Assembly: GCF_003999375.1 (NCBI RefSeq)
Contig: NZ_RJLC01000017.1
Coordinates: 310,001 to 374,000 of the forward strand
Direction: 5' to 3'
DNA length: 64,000 nucleotides
Origin: Pseudidiomarina mangrovi
GTDB lineage: Bacteria > Pseudomonadota > Gammaproteobacteria > Enterobacterales > Alteromonadaceae
Positions 43,955 through 56,927 of the stretch are shown here, one piece after another (positions within the stretch are counted from its first letter, which is position 1; each line of letters begins with the position of its first letter). The notes below the pieces were generated by a model. The model was not told the DNA's origin. It saw only the letters and a list, made by a program, of their open reading frames with translations, and did not search any database. The position numbers and the translations under genes were made by a program.

Positions 43955-44452
43955 ATGAATAAACCTTGGTATAAGCAGTTTTGGCCGTGGTTTTTAATGT
44001 CTCTGCCGTTTTCTGTAGTAATCGCTATGATCGTCACCCTGAGTATCGCCAGTCAATATGGTGATAACCCCATGGTGGTGGATGATTATTATAAGAAAGG
44101 GCGCGGTATCAATGCTCAAGTTGCGAAAGTAGAAGCTGCACAAGCACTTGGCATTAGTTTTGATTTTCAACAACGTGAGCAAACTTTTGAGCTGAATTAT
44201 CGCAGTGGAAAGCCCGCACAACTCACCGCTTTAACCGTCGCTTTTTATCACAGTACCCAAGCCGAACGTGATTTCACCGTGACCTTAAGCGCCGATGCCA
44301 ATGGCGTATTTCGTGGCGAATTACCGGACAATGCAGCAGGTAAATGGACGATTACCATTACCCCATTCAACAATAGCTGGCGTTTAAGCCAGCAGATCGT
44401 GCTGCCATCGACGTTAAAAAAGCATCTGCAGCCACTCACCTACGGGGTTTAA
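43955..44452 (+). CDS. fixH: FixH/CcoH-family cbb3 oxidase assembly protein
   Basis: A 165-residue membrane protein: MNKPWYKQFWPWFLMSLP leads into one helix (~12-33), then YGDNPMVVDDYYKKGRGIN, the signature of the family, and a periplasmic beta domain. FixH is needed for maturation or stability of the cbb3 oxidase. It lies between ccoP and the copper ATPase gene, the standard order. Confidence 0.9.
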   Translation: MNKPWYKQFWPWFLMSLPFSVVIAMIVTLSIASQYGDNPMVVDDYYKKGRGINAQVAKVEAAQALGISFDFQQREQTFELNYRSGKPAQLTALTVAFYHSTQAERDFTVTLSADANGVFRGELPDNAAGKWTITITPFNNSWRLSQQIVLPSTLKKHLQPLTYGV

Positions 44453-44455
44453 GCG

Positions 44456-46888
44456 ATGGCGGTCACGCTGCCCGAGCCACCCGCTGGCTTATGCTTTCAT
44501 TGCTTACAGCCACTGCCTAATCACGGCGGTTACAGTGTGCAATTGCAGCAACGTGATTATGCCGTGTGTTGTTATGGCTGTCAGGCAGTTGCGCAAACCA
44601 TTGCCGAGCAAGGGCTCCTGCATTTCTATCAATTCCGTGATACCCGTAATCCGCTCAATGTGCCGTTAGTACCTGAAGAACTGCAACGGTTTGATGCCTA
44701 CGATGATGAGCGCCTGCAACAGCAATTTACCCGTGATGATGCTAACACCGGAGTGCGCGAAACTGCACTATCCGTTGAAGGTATGACCTGCTCCGCCTGT
44801 GCTTGGCTGATTGAAAAACATCTGGCCCCGCTACCAGGCATTAGCAAGGTGACTGTGAACGCCAGCAGTGAACGAGTCACCATAGCCTGGCAGCCACAAC
44901 ACACCAAACTTAGTGCTATTCTCAAGCATATTGCCGAACTGGGTTATCGCGCGCTGCCGTTTCAAAGCGCCAGCCAGGAACATGATTTTAAAAAGCGCCG
45001 GCGTTATTTCGTTACGCGGCTTGGGGTGGCCGGCTTAGCCACCATGCAAGTCATGATGATCGCAGTCGGTCTATATTTTGGCATGGTCAGCGATCTTGAC
45101 GATTCGTTGCGGCAATTTTTATGGTGGATGAGCCTGTTGTTAGCTACCCCGGTGCTGCTGTTTAGTGCTCAGCCATTTTACTTGAGCGCCCTGCGCAGTA
45201 TTCAAGCACAGCGGCCTAATATGGATGTACCGGTTAGTTTAGCCTTGCTCAGCACCTATATCGCCAGCACCTATGCCACCATCACCGATCAAGGCGAAAT
45301 ATACTTTGAATCGGTCTGTATGTTTACCTTTTTTTTATTACTCGGTCGTTATTTAGAGTTACTTGCTCGGCAACGTGCTGTCAGTGCTGCCGCTAATTTA
45401 ATCAAACTGCTACCAGCGGTAGCGCAGCGCAAGAATGGCGATGACCAACTCGAGTATGTGGCGGTCGCTGATTTGCAGGCCGATGATCTGGTTGTGGTAG
45501 CCGCAGGCGCGACCATACCGGTTGATGGTATTCTTGCGCAGCCGAGTGCTGCTGTCAGCGAAGCCTTGATGACTGGAGAAAGTCGCGCTATTGAGAAACG
45601 CGTCGGTGATACAGTCTTAGCCGGTAGCGTTAATCAGCAACAAATTCTGCACTTACAGGTTACCGCAACACAGCAAAATACTGTGTTAGCCAGTATCGTC
45701 GCCTTGCAAGATCTTGCCTTATCGCGCAAACCTAAGTGGGTTGAAAATGCCGAGAGCTTAGCCCAGACTTTTGTGAAACAAGTACTGGTCATGGCTCTGG
45801 TGACCTTTCTCATCTGGACTTGGATAGCGCCCAGCGAAGCCTTCTGGGTAACCATTGCGGTATTAGTGGCAACCTGCCCTTGTGCACTAGCGCTGGCCGC
45901 ACCTACCGCAGTTACTGGAGCGATTCACAACCTCAATAAGCAAGGAGTGATTGTTCGTAATGCTGATGTGTTAACACGCATGAGTGCCATTAAGACAGTA
46001 TTTGTCGATAAAACCGGTACGCTAACGGATGGTCAATTCTCGTTATTGCAGCATTATCAGCATAGTTCTAACAGTGCTTCTGAACATACTCTTGATACCT
46101 TGCTAGCGCTCACGCAAGCGCTGGAACGCTATTCGCAGCATCCACTCGCCTTGCCATTGCAACACCTCAGCCAAACCCAGCTTGATGTTGAAGCGGTGCA
46201 GGTACAGCCGAGTTATGGTGTCGCTGGACAGTGGCAACAACAGTCCTTGCGGTTGGGAAGTCTCGCCTGGGTCCGGCAATGGCATCCTGATTTTAAGCCA
46301 CAATTGGCATCTGCCAATGTCTTTCTCGCCAGTTCCACTGCTGTGCTATTGGAATTACAAGTAGGCGACCAGCTGCGCGATGGCGCTGCAGATACCGTCG
46401 CGGCGCTGCAGCGCTTAGGCTTGAATGTAGTGATGTTAACGGGTGACCGAGCCGAGTTAGCTGCACCGATTGCGGCACAATTAGGCATTACCGAGGTCCA
46501 TGCTCATTGCCTACCTGCCGATAAATTGGCATTACTAGCGCAACGTCAGCAACAGCACCCGGTTATGATGATTGGTGATGGAATGAACGATGGCCCAGTG
46601 TTAGCGCAGGCCGATATCTCGGTCAGTTTTGCTCAAGCGAGTGATTTAGCTCGCAGTGCTGCTGATGCGGTGTTATTGCGCAATCAATTCAGTGCGCTAC
46701 TGCCGTTCTATCAAACCGCGCTGCGCAGTCAACGGATCATGCGCCAGAACGTGCGCTGGGCGTTAGTGTATAATATTGCCATTCTGCCGATAGCTATGTT
46801 GGGTTTGATCACCCCCTACTTTGCTGCATTAGGCATGTCGGCCAGCTCGCTACTGGTATTACTCAACTCACTGAGGTTATATCGCTAA
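44456..46888 (+). CDS. ccoI: Copper-exporting P-type ATPase FixI/CcoI, cbb3 assembly
   Basis: An 810-residue P1B ATPase that supplies copper for the CuB site of the cbb3 oxidase. It has an N-terminal Cys cluster (CFHCLQPL, CCYGCQA), an HMA domain with GMTCSACAWLIEKH, the transmembrane CPC in VATCPCALALAAP, the phosphorylation site DKTGTLTDG, a TGES-like MTGESRAI loop and the hinge GDGMNDGPVLAQAD. All functional motifs are intact. It starts 3 bp after fixH and its stop overlaps the ccoS start. The extra N-terminal Cys cluster is typical of the FixI subgroup rather than CopA. Confidence 0.95.
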   Translation: MAVTLPEPPAGLCFHCLQPLPNHGGYSVQLQQRDYAVCCYGCQAVAQTIAEQGLLHFYQFRDTRNPLNVPLVPEELQRFDAYDDERLQQQFTRDDANTGVRETALSVEGMTCSACAWLIEKHLAPLPGISKVTVNASSERVTIAWQPQHTKLSAILKHIAELGYRALPFQSASQEHDFKKRRRYFVTRLGVAGLATMQVMMIAVGLYFGMVSDLDDSLRQFLWWMSLLLATPVLLFSAQPFYLSALRSIQAQRPNMDVPVSLALLSTYIASTYATITDQGEIYFESVCMFTFFLLLGRYLELLARQRAVSAAANLIKLLPAVAQRKNGDDQLEYVAVADLQADDLVVVAAGATIPVDGILAQPSAAVSEALMTGESRAIEKRVGDTVLAGSVNQQQILHLQVTATQQNTVLASIVALQDLALSRKPKWVENAESLAQTFVKQVLVMALVTFLIWTWIAPSEAFWVTIAVLVATCPCALALAAPTAVTGAIHNLNKQGVIVRNADVLTRMSAIKTVFVDKTGTLTDGQFSLLQHYQHSSNSASEHTLDTLLALTQALERYSQHPLALPLQHLSQTQLDVEAVQVQPSYGVAGQWQQQSLRLGSLAWVRQWHPDFKPQLASANVFLASSTAVLLELQVGDQLRDGAADTVAALQRLGLNVVMLTGDRAELAAPIAAQLGITEVHAHCLPADKLALLAQRQQQHPVMMIGDGMNDGPVLAQADISVSFAQASDLARSAADAVLLRNQFSALLPFYQTALRSQRIMRQNVRWALVYNIAILPIAMLGLITPYFAALGMSASSLLVLLNSLRLYR

Positions 46889-47067
46889 TGGACAGCCTCT
46901 ACGTACTGATTCCAATTGCTATTCTATTCGTGATAGTAGCCGTTGCTATTTTTTTCTGGGCCGTACGCAGTGACCAATTTGAAGACCTAGAGCGGCAGGG
47001 TATGAGTATTCTTCTCGACGATGATGCCAAACCTACCGGCTCTGATAAGGATAACAACAATTCATGA
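46888..47067 (+). CDS. ccoS: cbb3-type oxidase assembly protein CcoS
   Basis: A 59-residue protein found by direct translation. One membrane helix (LIPIAILFVIVAVAIFFWAV) is followed by RSDQFEDLERQGMSILLDDD, the typical CcoS/FixS pattern (F-D-D-L-E at this site). It is required for cofactor insertion in the cbb3 oxidase. The start overlaps the ccoI stop (TAATG), and its own stop overlaps the next ATG. Confidence 0.92.
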   Translation: MDSLYVLIPIAILFVIVAVAIFFWAVRSDQFEDLERQGMSILLDDDAKPTGSDKDNNNS

Positions 47068-47720
47068 ACGTTGATGCCTTCGCGGCGTTGCTTATGGGGC
47101 TGGCCGGTGCTGGACATTGTTTAATGATGTGCGGTGGCTTAGCCGGCGCATTGGGGCAGCACGCCACATGGCGTCAGTTATTGCTGTACAACTGCGGCAG
47201 AATTACCTCCTATGCAGCGGCCGGAGCGCTACTGGGAGCAGCTTTTACCACCCTCGCCAACGCTTCAATCGATGGTTTAATATACCTGCGTTTGCTAGCG
47301 GCGCTGTTATTAGTGCTACTGGGGCTATACTACGGTGGCTGGTGGCTTGGTTTAAGGCACCTCGAAGCTATCGGCAAACCATTCTGGCGACTATTGCAGC
47401 CACTCGCTCTGCGCAGTCGCAATGGCCGCGGTTATTCCTCTGTTATTCTCGCTGGCATGGTCTGGGGCTGGTTACCTTGCGGACTGGTATACAGTGCCCT
47501 CAGTTGGGCTGCGCTCAGTGGCAGCGCCAGCTCAGGGGCCTGGTATATGATGTTATTTGGCCTTGGCACCCTACCCGCCATGATGGCATTTGGTTGGCTG
47601 TCTAAAACTCTGCAAAGCTTTCTACGTTCGCAGGGTTTTCGCCAACTCATGGGCTTACTGTTGATTGCCTACGGACTATGGACAGCGGTTATTGCGCTAC
47701 GACAACTATTGGCGAGCTAA
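47064..47720 (+). CDS. Sulfite exporter TauE/SafE-family membrane protein of the cbb3 locus
   Basis: A 218-residue inner-membrane protein with about six helices. The first helix begins LLMGLAGAGHCLMMCGGLAGAL, containing the Gly-His-Cys...Cys motif of this DsbD-like/TauE group, and GMVWGWLPCGLVYSAL lies in the second half. The Cys residues and location after ccoS suggest metal (copper) handling in oxidase assembly; family members here are routinely annotated as sulfite exporters without proof. It overlaps ccoS by 4 bp. In many relatives fnr follows; here the next gene is uspE. Confidence 0.85.
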   Translation: MNVDAFAALLMGLAGAGHCLMMCGGLAGALGQHATWRQLLLYNCGRITSYAAAGALLGAAFTTLANASIDGLIYLRLLAALLLVLLGLYYGGWWLGLRHLEAIGKPFWRLLQPLALRSRNGRGYSSVILAGMVWGWLPCGLVYSALSWAALSGSASSGAWYMMLFGLGTLPAMMAFGWLSKTLQSFLRSQGFRQLMGLLLIAYGLWTAVIALRQLLAS

Positions 47721-47788
47721 ATTAGAAACATTCGCTATTGTTGACTAAACTAAGTGCTGATAACTCGGTTCGTTGAAGAGGTGGCACT

Positions 47789-48718
47789 ATGAGTTGTGTG
47801 GCAAAAATATTAGTCGTTCTAGACCCCAACACCGTTGAACAAAAAGCCCTGAATAGAGCACTGCATCTCGCTCATATCAGTGGCGCCTCGGTGACACTGA
47901 TGCTTTCCATTTATGACTTCTCTTACGAAATGACGACCATGTTGGCCGCCAGCGAACGCGATGCTATGCGCAATAGTCTGCTTAATGATCGTAAAGTCTG
48001 GATCAACGACTTGCTCGAGGGCTATAACACCGAGGGTATCGCCATCGATACTCAAGTGGTATGGCATAATAGGCCATTCGAAGCCATCATTGAGACCGCC
48101 ATTCAGGGGCAGCACGACATCATCGTTAAAGCAACTCACCCGCGTGATGGCCTTGCCAGTCTATTCTTCACCCCGACCGATTGGCATTTGCTGCGTAAAG
48201 CGCCCTGTCTGGTATTACTGGTTAAAGAGCACGATTGGCCGCAGCATGGCCAAGTCCTTGCTGCTATTCACACCACCGGCGAGCATGACCATCACCGCTC
48301 CTTGAATGATCGTATCACCGCCACCGCGCAACAGTTCGCGACATGCTTGCAGGCTGATGTTCACTTGGTCAATGCGTTTCCCGGCGCACCTATTACCATT
48401 GCTGCCGAGATTCCCGAATTTGATAGTTCAAACTACCGTGAGGCTATTGCCGCTAATCACCAGCAAGCACTGCGAGAACACGCCCAACCCTTCGCCATTG
48501 CGGAGCAATTTTTGCATGTTGAAGAAGGCTTGCCGGAGCAGGTTATCCCAACCCTAGCCGAGCAACTCGATGCTGAATTAGTAGTGCTCGGTACCATTGG
48601 CCGGACCGGCTTTACCGCAGCACTCCTTGGCAATACCGCAGAGCATGTCATTGAACACATTAACTGTGATTTATTAGCGGTAAAACCGGAGGGATTTCAG
48701 TCGCCTATTAAGGTATAA
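47789..48718 (+). CDS. uspE: Universal stress protein UspE
   Basis: A 309-residue protein made of two tandem Usp domains (~1-150 and ~155-305). Domain 1 begins KILVVLDPNTVEQKALNRAL; domain 2 ends with VVLGTIGRTGFTAALLGNTA and INCDLLAVKPEGF, the nucleotide-loop region of the family. It is a cytoplasmic stress protein of unknown mechanism. AGAGGTGG precedes the ATG. It lies 68 bp after the cbb3 assembly genes and before ttcA; the uspE-ttcA neighbourhood is typical, but the expected fnr is absent. Confidence 0.92.
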   Translation: MSCVAKILVVLDPNTVEQKALNRALHLAHISGASVTLMLSIYDFSYEMTTMLAASERDAMRNSLLNDRKVWINDLLEGYNTEGIAIDTQVVWHNRPFEAIIETAIQGQHDIIVKATHPRDGLASLFFTPTDWHLLRKAPCLVLLVKEHDWPQHGQVLAAIHTTGEHDHHRSLNDRITATAQQFATCLQADVHLVNAFPGAPITIAAEIPEFDSSNYREAIAANHQQALREHAQPFAIAEQFLHVEEGLPEQVIPTLAEQLDAELVVLGTIGRTGFTAALLGNTAEHVIEHINCDLLAVKPEGFQSPIKV

Positions 48719-48763
48719 TCGCGGCCGTTTTTTGCCCTATTCGTGAATGCCAAGGTGAGCGTT

Positions 48764-49693
48764 ATGATGTCAGTCAGCCAATTTAATCCCGTCGACGATA
48801 AGAATCGCTATAACTTCAATAAGTTACAAAAGCGTTTACGGCGTGACGTGGGTAAAGCCATTGAAGATTTCAACATGATTGAAGATGGTGACCGCGTGAT
48901 GGTGTGTTTGTCAGGCGGTAAAGACAGCTACACTCTACTGGATATTTTGCGCTTTTTACAAGCGATTGCTCCCATTCGCTTTGACATCATTGCAGTGAAT
49001 CTTGACCAGAAACAACCGGGCTTTCCAGAGCACATCTTGCCGGAGTACTTAACGGCTCAGGGCGTAAACTTTAAAATCATCGAAGAAGATACCTATAGTA
49101 TCGTCAAAGAAAAAGTTCCTGAAGGCAAAACCACCTGTGCCTTGTGTTCACGTTTACGGCGCGGCATCTTATATCGGGTTGCCACGGAGCTCGGTGCCAC
49201 TAAAATTGCTCTAGGCCACCATCGTGATGACATGCTTGAAACACTCATGCTCAACATGTTTTACGGCGGTAAAATGAAAGCCATGCCACCCAAATTAGTC
49301 AGTGATAATGGCCAGCATGTGGTGATCCGCCCGCTGGCTTATGCGCGCGAAAAAGATATTGCGCGCTATGCTGCGGCACAGCAGTTTCCGATTATTCCGT
49401 GTAATCTCTGCGGCTCGCAAGAAAACCTACAGCGCAAAGTGATCAAAGATTTATTGCAGCAGTGGGACAAGAAATTTCCCGGTCGGATTGAGAGTATGGC
49501 GAGTGCCTTACAGAACGTGGTGCCATCACATTTGGCTGATAACGCGCTATTTGACTTCAAAGGCTTGCACGCGGATGACCATGCCAACGCTGATGGTGAT
49601 ACCGCCTTTGACCATAGCACCCCAAGCGAATTTTTGAATTATCGTGATAGCGACGATGCGGTCGCGGTTATTGAGGTGGTGGATCTAAGCTAG
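48764..49693 (+). CDS. ttcA: tRNA 2-thiocytidine(32) synthetase TtcA
   Basis: A 309-residue iron-sulfur enzyme that thiolates C32 of certain tRNAs. It has the PP-loop [25 protein letters not shown] (CxxC) and IPCNLCGSQ (CxxC), which provide cluster and sulfur-transfer cysteines. The ATG at 48764 follows AAGGTG by 6 bp and is preferred over an in-frame GTG at 48743. A TATAAT at 48713-48718, overlapping the end of uspE, could be its -10. Its 3' end overlaps the convergent bax gene by 26 bp. Confidence 0.94.
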   Translation: MMSVSQFNPVDDKNRYNFNKLQKRLRRDVGKAIEDFNMIEDGDRVMVCLSGGKDSYTLLDILRFLQAIAPIRFDIIAVNLDQKQPGFPEHILPEYLTAQGVNFKIIEEDTYSIVKEKVPEGKTTCALCSRLRRGILYRVATELGATKIALGHHRDDMLETLMLNMFYGGKMKAMPPKLVSDNGQHVVIRPLAYAREKDIARYAAAQQFPIIPCNLCGSQENLQRKVIKDLLQQWDKKFPGRIESMASALQNVVPSHLADNALFDFKGLHADDHANADGDTAFDHSTPSEFLNYRDSDDAVAVIEVVDLS

Positions 49694-50528
49694 CTGGTTT
49701 GTCAGCTTCGATGAGCTCAACAATGATCGGACGATTTACACGAATCATGGCGTTGAGCTCATCGATATACTCCTCGCCTCGCTCGGAATAACTTAATAAC
49801 CCAGGCGTCAGATCAAGCGCACGAATATCCATGCCTTCGGCGCGGCGTTGCTCGCGCAGAATACGCAGGTCAAGGTATGCCGGATGGGTATTGATATTGC
49901 GCAGATAACTTCGAATCGATGCATTCACCGATTTGAATTTGCGCACTTCATGATTCATGCCCTCAACACGGTTCTCCGGCACCATACCGCAGCCGTCCCG
50001 AAAGCACCATTGACCAAAAAAGTTTAAGCCATCGCGGGCAAAACGTGAGGTACCCCAGCCTGATTCGTTGGCCGCTTGCACCAACACCAGTGTTTCTGGC
50101 ACCACATCAATACGACGCAGCAGCACCTCAAACATACTGCTAGTGGCACTGACATCAAAATCAGTACGATACTCAACGGCTAATTGCTCGAGCAGTTCCA
50201 AATCATCACTCGACAGACTGCTGGCATCCTGCTGCCAACGACGGTACAACACCTGAAGATTGGCGCGTTGCTCTTCTATCAACAGGTTTTCTGCTTGCAC
50301 CAGCGGTGCTAAAAACTGAAAAAATGCCTGCTTTTTATCCCGCACATCGGTGAATTCATTAAAGTCTGGTACTTCGGTATAAATTTTTACCTGGCGCTGT
50401 TGCTCAATCAACTGCTCATAATCATTGTCATCGAGCTGCTCTGGCTGGTGTTGTAGCCAATAACGCGGTAGATAAATCGCTACTGCTACAGCCACAGCGG
50501 CTAACAACCAACCAAGTTTATGCAACAT
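49668..50528 (-). CDS. bax: Bax-type glucosaminidase-like peptidoglycan hydrolase
   Basis: A 286-residue protein anchored by an N-terminal helix (~4-22) with a periplasmic domain. The C-terminal half is a Bax/glucosaminidase domain: [17 protein letters not shown] with the catalytic Glu, NFFGQWCF and [21 protein letters not shown]. It is expected to cleave the glycan backbone of peptidoglycan. The ATG at 50528 has GGAGG 6 bp upstream; an earlier ATG at 50534 abuts that site and is less likely. It overlaps the upstream membrane-protein gene by 11 bp, so the two are coupled, and its 3' end runs into ttcA. Confidence 0.88.
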   Translation of the reverse strand: MLHKLGWLLAAVAVAVAIYLPRYWLQHQPEQLDDNDYEQLIEQQRQVKIYTEVPDFNEFTDVRDKKQAFFQFLAPLVQAENLLIEEQRANLQVLYRRWQQDASSLSSDDLELLEQLAVEYRTDFDVSATSSMFEVLLRRIDVVPETLVLVQAANESGWGTSRFARDGLNFFGQWCFRDGCGMVPENRVEGMNHEVRKFKSVNASIRSYLRNINTHPAYLDLRILREQRRAEGMDIRALDLTPGLLSYSERGEEYIDELNAMIRVNRPIIVELIEADKPASLDPPPQ

Positions 50529-51309
50529 GATCATCCTCCACGACCGCTAAGGCTGGCCCAGTTTTGGGCCCGATTAGTTGATCGTAGACCACTCCAGTCA
50601 GATTGAACAGCATTGGCACGGTAAACAGTAAACCCAACATTAATGGTAACGCGCTAATAAATAGAATGGTCAGCATTAAGCCAAATAGCGTCATTAATGG
50701 AAAACTAACCTTACTCACTACCAGCCATGAGCCGATGCATGCCCGCACAGCGGTAAGTTGCTGATCAAGCACTAACGGAACCGCTAAAATAAGACTTAAT
50801 TGCAGGTAGGCCAAGGCCACAAATAATAACGCCATAACCAAACCCAAGGGTAGCCCCAGAGCCAGCTGTAGCACAATGATCACCGACACAATAATCACCA
50901 TGAGCACAGCTTGAATAGCAGTCACCGCAATCACCCGTTGCGCCGCTCCCAGCACCCACTGCCAATGGCTCCAGAGCGGTTTTTCATCACGTGCATTGAG
51001 CAGTCCGGCATAACTTAAGTAGGCCACGAATGGCGACATCACCAACATACCAATCAAACCTTGTAACACCTGATTGCGCAAATTGGGCTGTTCTGGATCT
51101 ACCGGGATCCACTGATTGAACAGGCCTTGTAACAACAGATTAATAGCAATCACCACTGCCAGCGCGGTAAGCATAAGCGGCAAAGCACGCACCGTAATAT
51201 CCCAGCTGCGTTGCAGACTAGCACCGACTGCTAGCTTAATATCACCGCGCAGAGCGCGACTGAAGTCACCTACGGGTAACCGTTGTGTAGCTTGTTTTTG
51301 CTGATTCAC
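50518..51309 (-). CDS. Predicted polytopic membrane protein, function unknown
   Basis: A 263-residue hydrophobic protein with about six helices, including a central double helix (VIAVTAIQAVLMVIIVSVII) and two near the C terminus. An amphipathic N-terminal portion (~8-30) with PVGDFSRALRGD precedes the first helix. I recognise no family motif beyond a general likeness to DUF-type inner-membrane proteins of gammaproteobacteria. The start is GTG with only a weak ribosome site. It is cotranscribed with bax, so a role at the cell envelope is plausible, and it is divergent from rluE. Confidence 0.75.
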   Translation of the reverse strand: MNQQKQATQRLPVGDFSRALRGDIKLAVGASLQRSWDITVRALPLMLTALAVVIAINLLLQGLFNQWIPVDPEQPNLRNQVLQGLIGMLVMSPFVAYLSYAGLLNARDEKPLWSHWQWVLGAAQRVIAVTAIQAVLMVIIVSVIIVLQLALGLPLGLVMALLFVALAYLQLSLILAVPLVLDQQLTAVRACIGSWLVVSKVSFPLMTLFGLMLTILFISALPLMLGLLFTVPMLFNLTGVVYDQLIGPKTGPALAVVEDDHVA

Positions 51310-51384
51310 GCAGTTATCTCAATTGTCGATTCTTGGGCTGATTATGGCATAATTAGCGAATCATTCGCTAGTTTGGCAGTTACC

Positions 51385-51972
51385 GTGCGTAAAGTTAATC
51401 CAATTCGACGCCCTGCACAGCAGCAATCGCGCTTACTGCTGTTCAACAAACCCTATGGCGTGTTGACACAGTTTAGTGGCGAAACGGCTGATATCACCTT
51501 AAAACACTACATTGATGTGGCTGACGTGTATCCTGCCGGTCGCCTTGATAAAGACAGCGAAGGCTTACTGGTGTTGACCAATAATGGCAACTGGCAGCAC
51601 CGCATCAGCGACCCCAAACATAAAATGGCAAAAACCTACTGGGTTCAGGTCGAGGGCATACCATCTGCGCAAACTTTAGCGCAATTAACTCAGGGCGTGC
51701 GGCTCAATGATGGTATGACACTGCCTGCAAAGGTCGAGCTATTACCGCAGGCACCAGCAGTTTGGCCTCGCAATCCACCAATTCGGGTGCGCCAAAGTAT
51801 CCCTGATAGCTGGTTGGCCTTGACTATTCATGAAGGTAAAAATCGCCAAGTGCGGCGCATGACTGCTGCAGTAGGCCACCCTACCTTGCGGCTTATTCGA
51901 GCGCAAATTGGGCCTTGGGATCTCACCGATCTCGGCCCAGGTGAGTGGCGCGAAGTAGCCCCGCTGTGGTAA
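51385..51972 (+). CDS. rluE: 23S rRNA pseudouridine(2457) synthase RluE
   Basis: A pseudouridine synthase of the RsuA/RluE group, 195 residues from the chosen GTG. The catalytic Asp lies in AGRLDKDSEGLLVLTNNG; LLLFNKPYGVLTQF and HEGKNRQVRRMTAAVGHPT are family motifs. No S4 domain is present, as in RluE. The frame is open upstream to 51283 across the divergent promoter region, but similarity begins only near VRKVNPIRR, so the GTG at 51385 is likely. A weak ribosome site makes the start uncertain by a few codons. It is followed by mnmA, as in related genomes. Confidence 0.88.
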   Translation: MRKVNPIRRPAQQQSRLLLFNKPYGVLTQFSGETADITLKHYIDVADVYPAGRLDKDSEGLLVLTNNGNWQHRISDPKHKMAKTYWVQVEGIPSAQTLAQLTQGVRLNDGMTLPAKVELLPQAPAVWPRNPPIRVRQSIPDSWLALTIHEGKNRQVRRMTAAVGHPTLRLIRAQIGPWDLTDLGPGEWREVAPLW

Positions 51973-52011
51973 AATTCGGCCTTCATAGATATCCATTAAT
52001 TTAGAGTGCTC

Positions 52012-53123
52012 ATGTCCACGTCAAAGCAAAAAGTCATCGTCGGTATGTCCGGTGGTGTTGACTCTTCAGTATCAGCTTATTTGCTGCTGCAACAAGGCTT
52101 CCATGTTGAAGGCTTGTTTATGAAGAATTGGGAAGAAGACGACACCGACGAATACTGTGCAGCGGCTACTGATTTGGCCGATGCCCAGCAGGTTTGCGAT
52201 ACCCTAGGTATTCCTTTACACACCGTGAATTTTGCCGCCGAATACTGGGACAACGTGTTTGAGTATTTTCTCGACGAGTATCGCGCCGGTCGTACTCCTA
52301 ATCCCGACATCATGTGCAATAAAGAGATCAAGTTTAAGGCCTTTTTACAGTTTGCTGCCGAAGCACTCGGTGCCGACTACATTGCCACTGGGCACTATGT
52401 GCGACGCCGTCAACAGCACGGTCAGTTCCAGTTATTGCGCGGTTTAGATGACAATAAAGACCAAAGTTACTTTTTATATACCTTGTCCCATGAACATATT
52501 GCTCAAACACTGTTTCCGGTGGGTGAATTAGAAAAACCGGCCGTGCGCGCAATTGCCGAGCAGCAAGGCTTAGTGACTGCCGATAAAAAAGATTCAACCG
52601 GTATTTGTTTTATCGGTGAGCGTAAATTCAAAGACTTTTTACAACAGTATTTACCCGCCAAGCGTGGCGCTATTGAAAGTGTTGATGGTGAGCTACTTGG
52701 TGAGCACGAGGGCTTGATGTATCACACCCTAGGGCAACGTAAAGGCTTGTTGATTGGCGGCCTCGCTGAGCACAGCGGTGAGCCATGGTACGTGGTCGAT
52801 AAAGACGTGCAACGCAACGTATTGATTGTCGCACAAGGGAAAGATCATCCGCGCCTGTATGCCAAGGGCCTAATTGCCGGTCAATTGCACTGGGTTAGCC
52901 GACAACCCCTCGCCACAACATTACGCTGTATGGTGAAAACACGCTACCGTCAGCAGGATATCCCCTGCACAGTGACGGTCATCGACGCAGAGCGTGTGCA
53001 AGTGCTATTTGATGCGCCGGTAGCGGCCGTAACACCGGGTCAGTCAGCGGTATTTTACGACGCTGAGGTGTGTCTTGGTGGGGGCATCATTGAACAACGT
53101 ATCAGCGACCATGAGGTGCTGTT

Positions 53124-53127
<4 letters not shown>
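52012..53127 (+). CDS. mnmA: tRNA-uridine 2-sulfurtransferase MnmA
   Basis: A 371-residue enzyme that makes s2U34 in tRNA-Lys, -Glu and -Gln. It has the PP-loop [15 protein letters not shown], the catalytic Cys pair in [12 protein letters not shown] and [12 protein letters not shown], and the C-terminal beta-barrel with [11 protein letters not shown]. The ATG at 52012 is preferred to an in-frame GTG at 52006. The stop overlaps the GTG start of hflD (GTGA), the usual mnmA-hflD-purB operon. Confidence 0.96.
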
Positions 53128-56303
<3,176 letters not shown>

Positions 56304-56310
<7 letters not shown>

Positions 56311-56720
56311 GTAGCCCACAACTCGTCATGCTGAGTCGTCTGATAAACCGTTTCTGCGCGGCTTATCAGGTAGTCAGCATGGCGCTTTTCGTCAGCGTTG
56401 GTTTTCGGGTTGTTATAAATCGCCTCAGCTTTTAATTGCCACTGTAGCGCAAAGTGACGCATTACACTGCGAGCATCGTCGGCGACTTGCGCGGCTACCA
56501 TAGCAGTGGGTACATCACCGTTAATAATCCACACATTGGTTTTATCCATGGTGGTAAAACGCCACACCGCAACGTGCGGGGCAAGATAACGACTGGCTTG
56601 TAAGTTCACCACATCCAAGATGTAGCCTTCTTCAGCAAGATATTTCGCGGCAGCTTGATACTGTGCGCGAATCCATTCGGCAATTTCAGCTTCACTGATA
56701 GCGGGCTGTTGGTCGGCCAT
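56304..56720 (-). CDS. DUF4826 family protein
   Basis: A 138-residue soluble protein with an acidic N terminus (ISEAEIAEWIRAQYQAA), a central strand pair (YLAPHVAVWRF and NVWIINGDVPTAMV) and a helical C terminus. It matches the small DUF4826 family that is common in Alteromonadales; no function is known. It is a single gene, convergent with roxA. The 207-bp gap on its 5' side holds the LiuR-like palindrome. Confidence 0.75.
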
Positions 56721-56824
56721 ATACTGCTTGTCCTATGTCATAAAGAGGTCATTGTGGCTGGTCATACTACCGCGAAAGTCGCTGACAGCAAAGCGCCATT
56801 TGGTGTAAACTTAGCTTGCAATAG

Positions 56825-56842
56825 TTTACGTTTACGTAAACG
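56825..56842. promoter_or_regulatory. LiuR-like palindrome upstream of leucine dehydrogenase
   Basis: TTTACGTTTACGTAAA (56825-56840) has perfect 6-bp outer arms, and the overlapping CGTTTACGTAAACG (56829-56842) is a perfect 14-bp palindrome. This resembles, as I recall it, the site of the MerR-family regulator LiuR, which controls branched-chain amino acid degradation in gammaproteobacteria. It lies about 86 bp before the leucine dehydrogenase start. TTGCAA just upstream may be a -35. Confidence 0.5.
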
Positions 56843-56927
56843 AAAAATGTCACCCTAGCAGCTAGCGCCTTGCGTCGCAAAATGCTAATGTGCGCGCACT
56901 TTTCGGATGAACGAGGAAACAGCAAAG

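Noticed and set aside
47721-47788. Short fnr remnant between the TauE/SafE gene and uspE
   Set aside because: The 68-bp gap is too short and its translations show no Fnr-like helix-turn-helix or Cys motif.
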